Shown one piece after another: positions 35,650-44,236 of a stretch of 64,000 bases of DNA. The notes under the pieces were generated by a model. The model was not told the DNA's origin and ran no database searches. It was given only the letters and a program-made list of their open reading frames with translations. This stretch comes from Naematelia aurantialba. Its lineage: Eukaryota; Basidiomycota; Tremellomycetes; Tremellales; Naemateliaceae. Where the stretch lies: NCBI GenBank assembly GCA_021527695.1, contig JAKFAO010000007.1, forward strand, positions 1,488,001 to 1,552,000, in the 5' to 3' direction. The stretch's first letter is position 1. Each line of letters opens with the position of its first letter. Both the position numbers and the translations under genes were made by a program.

Positions 35650-35806
35650 TATTGCTTCCACCGTAGTGGAAACCCTCTCTCGCTCGAGTTTGTCATCCTT
35701 ATCTATTGAAAGACTCGGGCGTCAGCTAATATCCATTTAATCGAAAATTCGAATCACGCAGGGGCCTGATTTTGGTCAGCAAAATGGGCCTGGGGTCCGG
35801 CTTACA

Positions 35807-35838
<32 letters not shown>

Positions 35839-35862
35839 TCTTATGTCCCCCCGAAGGGGGAC
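35650..35862 (-). ncRNA. U6: U6 spliceosomal snRNA with two introns
   Basis: The minus strand starts with an 18-base stem-loop (GTCCCCCTTCGGGGGGAC at 35845-35862). The conserved block AAAATTGGAACGATACAGAG and AAGATTAGCATT follows. It includes the ACAGAGA box at 35817-35823, which pairs with the 5' splice site, and the AGC triad at 35809-35811. The conserved RNA is then broken by a 40-nt intron at 35766-35805 (gtaagc donor, gctgacc branch, cag acceptor). An 8-nt exon GCCCCTGC (35758-35765) follows, then a 55-nt intron at 35703-35757 (gtgatt donor, gctgac branch, tag acceptor). Exon 3 begins ATAAGGATGACA and ends in a short hairpin and eight T's (35642-35649), a Pol III terminator. Joined, the sequence restores the internal stem-loop of U6 (CCCCTGCATAAGGATGA). 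Mature length is about 118 nt. Confidence 0.93.
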
Positions 35863-36342
35863 GCAAGCTACAAACGCTTGCACGCCTACTGCAGCCAGAT
35901 CAGCGGCGGTCCATCGGGAGGGCAGGCAGCGAAATGTGTCCTGTCACCGACAGAGTTGGCGCAAGACGCGGCGTTCAGGGCTATTATCCTCGTCCGTTCA
36001 TCATCCTTGCTTGCATCTTGATCTCCGCTGTCCGCTTCAGCCTGTCGTGAATCAAGCGGTGACCAAGCCGCGGGTGAGGATGGGCATGGGACGCCGACGG
36101 ACCACCACCAAAACATGCATAGGCCGACGGTCACTGGGACCCCCTTTCGTGTGACATGGCCGCAGGCGAGGTGATTTGTGAAGTGTGTGATTAGATCGAA
36201 TGACACGCCGACGAGGCCGAAGGGTTCGAGGCAAGGTGTTTTGTCACTACTTAAGACGAGCGTTGGCTTGACTCTGGCATGGCACTTGACTCGTGTGACC
36301 GAATCAGAGCCTGACCTGATACGACTTTGCTCACCACTCGCC
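35863..36342. other. Divergent region upstream of U6 and the MDR gene
   Basis: 480 bases containing the presumed U6 upstream promoter and the MDR-gene promoter. I found no unmistakable TATA box within 35 bases upstream of U6, nor an obvious B box. The open frames here are not supported by splice structure or motifs. Confidence 0.45.
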
Positions 36343-38391
36343 ATGTCCCTCCCGACCAGCACAAAAGTGGTGATCCTGAATGAGAACCCGAAAGGCCTCG
36401 TGACAGAGTCCACCTTTTCGCTGCAGACGCGGCCCCTCGAGCCGATCAAGGACGACCAGGTGCTCCTCAAGCACGTTGCGCTCAGCAACGGGCCTGCCAT
36501 CCGCGCATGGATCGACCCTGTCTACGACGCGGTTTGTCCTGCCTCCTTGCCTCTTTGCCTTGCCTCCTTTCCCCAAGCTCCCCAAACTTCCACCCACAGA
36601 GACCTACTTCCCACAGAGTACAGTGGGAACCTACTTCCCACTTCGCCACAGAGCACCTACCACCCACTGCCTGCCATCCGTCCCGCAAGCTGACATCGCA
36701 GGCGCGGCAAGGGCCCCTCCATGTGTTTGCTGGGCAGCCCGTGTTGACCGAGGCGATTGCCGAGGTGGTGGCGTCCAAGTCTGAGCAGTTCGCAGTCGGG
36801 ACCAAGGTCAAGGGCTTGCTGCCGTGGGCCGAGTACTCGGTGCAGGACGTTGCGGTCGCCCAGCTCGCCCCTGCTGTGTGAGTTGTGAGACTCGGATGTC
36901 ACTCGAATTCGCTTGCATTCTTAGTCTCTACTCTGGATGCAGCCTGGGGAGATGGATGCAGACTAGGGAGATGGATGCAGTCTGGGAGAGATGCTTGGGG
37001 AGAGGAGATTGTGGCTAAAGCATCGAGCGAGGGCTGACGCCGCAGCCTCATCCCTGGACACTCGGAATGGCTCTCGCTCTCGGTGTTCGGGTTCAACGGG
37101 CTCACCGCGTGGTGCGCCATCTTCAGTGAACTCAAGCTCAAGAAAGACGACGTTGCCGTTTGTTCCTCGGCGGCGGGGTAGGTCCTCTCTACCATCATCC
37201 TCCCATCACATGCCAGATCGGCGTGTCTACATCTAGCCTACGTCCTTGCAATCTCCGTCCATTTCTTCCTCGTTATGATTCTCCTCTATTGCTGCACACC
37301 GCACACGCATCCCTGTTGGTGCCAGATCGATGTAATACCAGCGTTGATGTGTCACCTGTGTCGATGTGGTGCAAAGTCGACACTGACATCGCACAGTTCA
37401 GTCGGGTCCATCTTTATCCAGCTCGCAGCCAAAGTCGTCGGCTGCACCGTGATTGGGATTGCCAGCGGGCCGAAATGCGAGTGGGTCAAGTCGCTCGGCG
37501 CGAAAGACTGCATCGACTACAAGGTGAGTGCCGTCGATTTGGAACACAACTCCAGAAGGGTCGGGACACGACTTCACTTCTGGGTAACTGTCAGGCGCCA
37601 CTCTGACTACCTGTTTCAACCGACGGTACGTCGAGGCGCGTTGGGCTGACAAGCTAGGCCCCGGACTTTGACGCCAGATTGTCCGCGGCACTGCCGGACG
37701 GCGCCGACGTGTTCTTTGATAACGTCGGCGGAGCGGTGCTCAACACCATGATCAAGCATGTCAAGTTTTACGGCCGCATCTCTGTCTGTGGCGCCATTGC
37801 CGGTGAGTCGACGTTCGACTTGCGTCGAAGCTCGGTGTCTCCACTTGTCACACCTCGTTCTCTAGTATCGTGCTGCGCCTCGATGTTCCGTCTCTCCCCT
37901 CCCTCGTGCGAACGTCCCGCTCCAGGGTGCCGTTAGGTTGTTGACGTGCAGATTATAACCACCAGTGGAGTGGAATGTTCAACTGGATCGAGCTCGTCTA
38001 TGCCCGTTTGAACGTCAAAGGTGAGGTGCAGGACTTCGTCCGTCCACACAGTTCCTCGGGATACCAGCACCCCTCACTCCTGCCCAAAATCGTCCCTCGC
38101 CTTCGCTCTCGCCCTGCCTGCGTAACATCGTCGCCTTGACATTTTGACTTCACATCCCTGCTCCCTATCTTCAACAATGTCCCGCTGACGCCACCAGGTT
38201 TCCACATGATGGACCACCTCGCGAAAATCCCCCAGGCGATCGAGGAGATGACCCAGCTTGTCTCAGACGGCACGTTGATAGTCGACGATGCGGAGAGAGT
38301 TGTCGAGGCCCCGATTGAGGATGTTGCCAAGTTGTGGATCTCGGTGTTCAATGATGCTCCCAGGGGCAAATTCATCACCAAGCTTGTCTAG
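36343..38391 (+). CDS. MDR-superfamily NAD(P)H-dependent reductase (prostaglandin/alkenal reductase type)
   Basis: This is a zinc-independent medium-chain dehydrogenase/reductase that typically reduces the double bond of alpha,beta-unsaturated ketones and aldehydes with NADPH. The start MSLPTSTKVVILNENPKGLV is followed by the GroES-like fold (DDQVLLKHVALSNGPAIRAW, then KVKGLLPWAEYSVQ). The Rossmann domain reads CSSAAGSVGSIFIQLAAKVV with its glycine motif. It continues GCTVIGIASGPKCEWVKSLG, AKDCIDYK and DVFFDNVGGAVLNTMIKHVK, then GRISVCGAIA and WSGMFNWIELVYARLNVKG. The last exon is FHMMDHLAKIPQAIEEMTQL to GKFITKLV. No structural-zinc Cys cluster is present. Six introns are needed; the first has an unusual gtttgt donor. 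It appears complete at about 350 residues. Confidence 0.9.
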
Positions 38392-38827
38392 GCGAGTACG
38401 GGCTAGCCAGGATGGGTAGCTTCGTCTAGGGGACGATCACACGTAGGGTCGATCGTCTTGGTGAGGGGTCCGCTATCAAGCTCGGCGAGATATCTGATCC
38501 TATGCTGGTGAGGCGACGGGATGTGCGGTGGCTGGACTGTGTAGTGACAGATATTGGCATGTGCAACTTATTGAAACTCGCTGCATCGTGTGTAGCAATG
38601 AAAGCATCGTTGCATTTGTCAGGCTCTCGTGTAGCCTAAGGCGCCCTTCGGCTCTGGAGCCAAGACGCCAGGAGGCGAGTGTAAGCCGGTCAGCCAGCCG
38701 TGACGACATAAAGCCGTACCGGGACTAGCAGTACAGCTGTTAGCGCTGTGCTTTGCAAAGCCGTTGGCGCTCATGTGCCATGAGAAGCATCACGCAGCCG
38801 TCGAAACTGGGATCATGGTGAGACGCC
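38392..38827. other. Intergenic region between convergent MDR and RIT1 genes
   Basis: 435 bases. The stretch 38630-38700 contains several short inverted repeats (for example ggcgcccttcgg and ccaagacgcc), but they do not fold into a tRNA or a snoRNA that I recognise. No coding exon seen. Confidence 0.45.
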
Positions 38828-40645
38828 TCAGGTACTCGATGCGTAGCGTCCGGGACTCATAAGGTACTCGTTGACGCGCTTGAGGGCGGCTCGTGGCGGA
38901 TTCCCGTCTGGCCATTGTGCGACGAGAGTATGGAGGTGCGAGGCGATGTACGGTTTCGTCATCTCCGCTGCGGCGTCCGTCGTACACAGCAGGACTAGTG
39001 CCAGAGGCAGAATGCCCTTACGTGCGTCGACCATGGCTGCAGGGTCCAGGGATGGGAAGGCAGGGTCGTCGACCAGCGGGTTGTCGGGGGATTGACTGTC
39101 TACCAACGGCTTGTCGAGGGATTGACTGTCAGGCATCTGGTTGTCGAGAGGTGGATCGGGCATTGGGTTGTCCAGGGGCGGGTCGAGCATCTGGTTGTCA
39201 AGAGGTGGGTCGGGCGTTTGGTTGTCAAGAGGTGGGATGTCGAGGAGCTTTTGATGCCCTGGGCAGATGAGGACGGTTCCGGGGACACCGCGGACGAATT
39301 GGACCGCCTCGTGCATGGCGCTGGAGAAGCCCGGGCCGTCGGAGCGTGCAGATGGGAGGGCGAGCACGGCGCCCCCAGGGATCCGCCGCAGCCGGGGCTC
39401 CCGGTGCTTGTCAAGCACGACCACATGCAACGTCGTAGTTGGGGCTGGGGTGCACTGCGCAGGTGCGACGGGCGGGCCGATATGCAATGCGAGGCGAGGG
39501 GAGATCGCGGTGGCCGTGGTGGAATCCTGCAGGCTCAGACTCTCCATGGGGATGTCCACGAGCGCATCGACCACGCCCGCAAGCTCGTCGCGGTCCGTCT
39601 CGAGGAGCCGTAACTTGTGCTGGTGGAACATGCGCGGCGTGAGACCCTGCCGTCAGCGGATACGGGGTGGCGGCTTACCCGTCCCCAGAGCTCGTCGTCG
39701 TCCCCTGCACCAGGGACGTATTCGAACCCGACGGTCCGGGTGCCGACTCGTGTCGCGCTCGGCAGGTCGTCGCCTTGCCACCGAGACGCCGAGACGCAAA
39801 TGACAGGCGTGTAAGGCGGGTCGAGGGGGATCACCGGCGGCTGTGACGTCGACGGATGGATGAAGAATGGCCGCAGAGGTTTCTCCAGCTTTGGCAGCGG
39901 GAGTGATGATGCCTGTGCTCTTCAGCTTGCCCTCACGCTCCTCAGCTCGCCCTCGACGTCCTGCTGGCAAGGTCTCACCTTGAGAGCGTCAACCCAGGTC
40001 CCGAGGCAGGCCGCGATCTGCGACGACTCGGACGGCGAGACGATATTGGGCGGGAGGTACAGCGTCGGATCCAGTCCCACGGCACGGTTGATCACCGCAC
40101 ACCAGACCGGCACTGTCTTGGACAGGGCATCAGGCATGCGCTTGCCCCGCCGCGTCGAGTCGACCAGCAGCACGCTGCCTCAGCTCTGTCACTGCGTCGA
40201 ACCTACCCTCCACGGCTGGCGGCGGCCGTTGCAAATGGCAGATTCGACCGACGGAGGTTGAAATCCAAGTTCTTGCATCAGCCTCACACCACCGCCAGCT
40301 TACGTTCGTGTGCCCGTCTGTCGACTTGAAGTACGCATATGCCGTCGAACTCGTCTGCGATCAGCGCGGCCCAGACGCACCGGCGACTCACCAACGGGTC
40401 GCAGTACCAGTTGCCGCACCGCTGATTCGCTGTGCACCATTCAGCGCTGCCCCCGCTGCAACCCCGAGTGCTCGACACGCACCGACCACGTCGAACCTGC
40501 CCTCGAACCAGTCCTGAGCGACAAGGCGCACAAACGCCTCGTCTGCCGCGATCGAGTGCAGCCGGTTGAACAGGTCATACTGCGCTGCCCTCTTTCGTAT
40601 GGCTTTCGCCTCGGCGCTCACGCTCATCGACCGCTCGTCGACCAT
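38828..40645 (-). CDS. RIT1: Initiator tRNA 2'-O-ribosyl phosphate transferase (Rit1)
   Basis: Rit1 attaches a phosphoribosyl group to A64 of initiator tRNA-Met, which keeps that tRNA out of elongation in fungi and plants. The N-terminus reads KAIRKRAAQYDLFNRLHSIA. After a 52-nt intron the hallmark NQRCGNWYCDPL appears. It is followed by YAYFKSTDGHTN, NLDFNLRRSNLPFATAAASR and VLLVDSTRRGKRMPDALSKT, then VPVWCAVINRAVGL. The C-terminal DUSP-like domain contains ICPGHQKLLDI, LALVLLCTTDAAAEMTKPYI and LKRVNEYLMSPGRY. Inside this domain is an insert of about 50 residues made of tandem PPLDNQMPD nonapeptides (about 39100-39245). Roughly six introns are short. The stop is at 38828. The start codon at 40645 lies 86 bp from the helicase start on the other strand. 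Confidence 0.92.
39085..39245. repeat. 27-base coding minisatellite in RIT1
   Basis: Five or six copies of a 27-base unit encode PPLDNQMPD-type nonapeptides, degenerating at one end to SLDKPLVDSQ. The unit length preserves the reading frame. Confidence 0.85.
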
Positions 40646-40730
40646 GCACAAAGTGTCTAAAGATCAAAAGATCAAAATGTCAACTTGTCCAAAAAGATGA
40701 AACCGACTGACAATTCCTGATGTTTTATGA
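40646..40730. promoter_or_regulatory. Compact bidirectional promoter RIT1 / helicase
   Basis: Only about 85 bases separate two divergent start codons. It contains a duplicated aaagatcaaaa element (about 40662-40678). Such spacing implies shared control elements or promoters extending into the coding regions. Confidence 0.5.
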
Positions 40731-43700
40731 ATGTCCATCATGTCGCTGCAGCAGCCAAAGACACCGTCAAGGGCCGTCCTCGAGGCATTTATCACGCGGC
40801 ACCAGCAGCTGCTGCAGCTCGAGCGGGAGGCGGAAGAAGAGCAGACGAGGCTGCTCAACTCCAACTGCTCGCCAAAGCTGCTCGAACAGCGCGGTCTCGC
40901 GCTCGGCAGTCTCGGCGTGTCTAGTCTGAGCGTCGGCTTGGGAGGCAAAAGGTCTGCCGATTGCTCGACGTGCAGGATGATCCAGCTGAACCAGCTGACC
41001 GAGTCCAGCTTGCTCGAGCTGGCAAGACCGCTAGCATACCACACGTCAACGGCTCTCCCACCGCACACCTTCCGGTGAGCAGACGTAAAGTCGGCATTGA
41101 CACAAAGGAATGGCGATCCCGTACGTATCGAGGCTCACGTCGCGGCCACCGGCAAGGCCAAGCCCAAAAAAGACGACGAGGCAGCAGTCGAGGGCGTCAT
41201 CTACCGAGTGAGCAACAAGCGACCCCATGAACACCTTCTACACGACGAGGTGCTGATCAACCCCTGTAGGTGTCTGCCGAGAAGATCACGGTCGCTGTCG
41301 ATGGATCCAAGGAGATCGACCTGCCCGAGCGGCTGCGATTGTGAGTCGCTCCCTTGGATGCGCTGATCAGGCTCAGGCTTAAACTCGCCAACTCTGTGAC
41401 GTTTGATCGGTAGGCGGCTGCTGCCTTCGCCACTGACAGCAGGATGGATCGGACCCTTGCGCACCTCCGACGTATCGTCTTGCCCGAGGCGGAGCCCGTG
41501 CACCCGGCCAACCTGCGCCTTGTCGAGGTGCTCCTCGGCATGCAGCAGCCGCGGTTTGGCGCGGTGCCCGAGATCAGCTGGTATGGCGACAGGCTGAACG
41601 ACTCGCAAAAGGACGCAATCAGGTTCTGCCTCGCGGCCGAAAGTCTCGCATGCATTCATGGTCCGCCGGGAGTGCGTCTCGTCTCGACCCTCGCCTGTCA
41701 GAAACCACTGACACTGGATAGACTGGCAAGACGCACACCCTCGTCGAACTGATCTTCCAACTCCTCTCTCGCCCTGCCTCGGAAACGACAACGCTCCCAC
41801 CCCGCATCCTGGTGTGCACGCCGTCCAATCTCGCATTGGACAACCTTCTCCTCCGCTTGCACGCCCTCCAGCTCACTGCGCCCTATTCGGCGTTGCTGCC
41901 CCGCGACTCGATTCTGCGGCTCGGCCACCCAACCCGCGTCCATCGCGACCTCGTGCGCGAGACGCTCGACTACCGCGCGGCCAACGGCGAGCAGGGCGAG
42001 CTCCTTAAGGACGTCGGCAACGAGCTACAGACCAACCTGGCAGACCTTGGCAAGAAGCGCGGCGAAAAGGGCGCGATCAAGGGTAAAGAGCGTGGAAAGC
42101 GATGGGACGAGGTCCGCGAGCTCCGCAAAGAGTGAGTACGGCATGCTTCCTCGTTGCCTTGCCTGCTGGAACTGATGGATCAAGGTATCGCCAACGAGAG
42201 GCCAAGGTCGTCACGACCGTCGTCGGGGCGGCCCGCGTCGTGCTCGCGACATGCCATTCAGCCGGCTCAAGGCAGTTGAACAACACCCTCTTCGACGTGT
42301 GCATCATTGACGAGGCAACCCAGGCAGTCGAAGCGGTGTGCTGGGTGCCTGTGCTCAAGGCGAAGAAGCTCATTCTCGCTGGTGACCCGCAACAAGTATG
42401 TACAGGACGAGGCTCGTGTTGACGGTAGCTTCCACCGACAATCATGAGTCGGAAGAGCGATTTTCCCGCCATGAGCAAGCTCGACCTCGGACCCGGGTCA
42501 GGACTCCCTGAAACAGGACCTGGAACTGGGACTGTGACTGACACTGTGACTGGCACTGTGACTGAGACTTCAGATGGGACTGCAACTGGAACTGCAAACA
42601 GGGCTGCAACTGCAATCGTGGCTGCCACTGCAACCGTGGCTGCAACTGGGACTGGACCAGGTCTGCGGCCGCCGAAAACGCTCGAGACGACCCTGTTTGA
42701 TCGCCTAGAGACGCTCTATGGTCCAGGCATCAAGCGTGTCCTGCAAGTTCAGTATCGGTGAGTCACACGGTCGTCCCTGGTATCAAGCGACTGACGATCG
42801 AAGGATGAACGAGCACATTGCGGCGTTCCCCTCACAAGCGCTGTACGAATCGCGTCTCACCTCGGACCCGTCCGTGGCGACTCATACCCTCCTCGACCTG
42901 CCTACGATCGTCGACGCCGACGAGGAAGATACCAGAGATACGCTGGCGCCTACGGTCGTGTTTTACGATACGGCCGGTTGCGAATTCTTCGAGCGCACCG
43001 AGGGCGAGGGCGAGGCGCAGTTGCAGAAAGGCCTGGGCGAGGGGAGTAAGAGTAACGAGAACGAGGCGGACCTCGTGGCGCGATATGCGCGGAAGCTGGT
43101 ACGTCTAACCTGGGGGTCTGCCTTGCTGGGCGCCAAGAATCTTAGGATGCTGAGAGTACGGTTACGGGTGCTGAGTGCCTCGTAGGTGTCGCTGGGAGTG
43201 CCAGCCGCCGAGATAGCCGTGGTGACGCCGTACCAGGCGCAGGTATCGCTGGTGGCGGGGATGCTTCGCGACGAGTTTCCCGAAATGACCATCGGGTCGG
43301 TGGACGGCCTGCAAGGCCAGGAACGAGAGGTGCGTCGCGGCGACGAATCACGACGACTCACGTGCAGGCGATCATCCTCACGCTGGTCCGGTCCAATCCT
43401 AAAGGAGAAGTCGGCTTTCTCGGCGAACACCGCCGGCTGAACGTAGCCATGACCCGCGCCAAGCGGCAACTGGTGAGTACGAGTAGTACGAGTCCTGCAA
43501 CACTCCAGACATCACACAACAGAGCGGGGACAGCAGGGGTTGGATTGGGGGTGGTGACAATGCCGATGCTACTGCTACTGCTACTGCTATTGCTATTGCT
43601 AATTGTGATGGTGATGCTGATGCTGATGCAAATCAAGTGCGTGGTGGGCGATTCGGCGACGGTGAGCAAGGGCAGCGCGTACCTAAAGAAATGGATGGAG

Positions 43701-43757
43701 TGGCTCGAAGCCGAGGCGGACGTCAGGTGGGCCGGTGAGGGCTTGTGGTGTCCGTGA
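40731..43757 (+). CDS. HCS1: UPF1-like superfamily 1B helicase (SMUBP2/Hcs1 type)
   Basis: This is a 5'-3' ATP-dependent helicase of the IGHMBP2/Hcs1 group, acting on DNA and RNA. The N-terminus ([20 protein letters not shown]) matches the family. Helicase motifs in order are [13 protein letters not shown] (Q motif), [20 protein letters not shown] (Walker A, split by an intron) and [16 protein letters not shown] (Ia). Then come [20 protein letters not shown] (Walker B, DEAT), AGDPQQLPPT (III), [13 protein letters not shown] (IV), [13 protein letters not shown] (V) and [15 protein letters not shown] (VI). Between motif III and motif IV lies a Thr/Gly/Ala-rich low-complexity insert (about 42510-42660, pattern [14 protein letters not shown]). 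The last intron (about 43473-43637) contains a ctgcta repeat, and the final exon reads [20 protein letters not shown] see no C-terminal R3H or AN1 zinc-finger domain, which favours Hcs1 over full IGHMBP2. Confidence 0.92.
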
Positions 43758-44236
43758 TGCCGTGCCATCCTGTCGTGCTCCCAGATTGTAGCGTTGTGTA
43801 TTGTACATTGCAGATAGACTTGCGTTTTAGATCATACCCAGCATCATAGACAGCATCATAGAATCACACACGAAGCATCATCATCGTCGTCATCGCCATC
43901 ATCATCGCCATCATCATCGCCATCATCATCATCATCATCATCGTCATTTCCCGTTTCATTATCAGCAGCAGCATCAGGAGCGTCCCCGTCGTCGTCCTGG
44001 TGGATTCAGGTTTCACAGGTAGACTAGCATAGAATGCAAACAACCACAGGCCATGTATGTAGCTATGCCAAAGAACAACGGATATAGATGACAACAACGA
44101 GAACCCCCCCAAGCGCCCCTGCATCCCCAGAACCCGGAACCCAGATGACACAAGTCGACCCCAACTGTGCTGCCCACATCGACGCGAGACAGCGACTGTG
44201 CTACCCACGTCTCCGCGTCGACTGCGACGGTGGAGC
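43758..44236. other. Intergenic region between convergent helicase and PLD genes
   Basis: 480 bases with a catcat/cgtcat trinucleotide-type array at about 43875-43955. No gene seen. Confidence 0.55.
43875..43955. repeat. catcatcgtcat trinucleotide-type repeat
   Basis: Interrupted cat/cgt triplets about 80 bases long. On the minus strand they encode a false poly-Met tract. Confidence 0.85.

Noticed and set aside
35703..35805. A single 103-nt intron in U6 instead of two
   Set aside because: This would delete CCCCTGC, the 5' strand of the internal stem-loop. Two introns flanking the 8-nt exon restore the conserved sequence.
38630..38710. Short inverted repeats suggesting a snoRNA or tRNA
   Set aside because: No C/D or H/ACA boxes in the correct positions and no cloverleaf could be drawn.
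39712..39730. A GGGTTCGAA box on the minus strand, like a tRNA B box
   Set aside because: It lies in a RIT1 exon encoding TVGFEYVPG. No tRNA acceptor or anticodon arms surround it.
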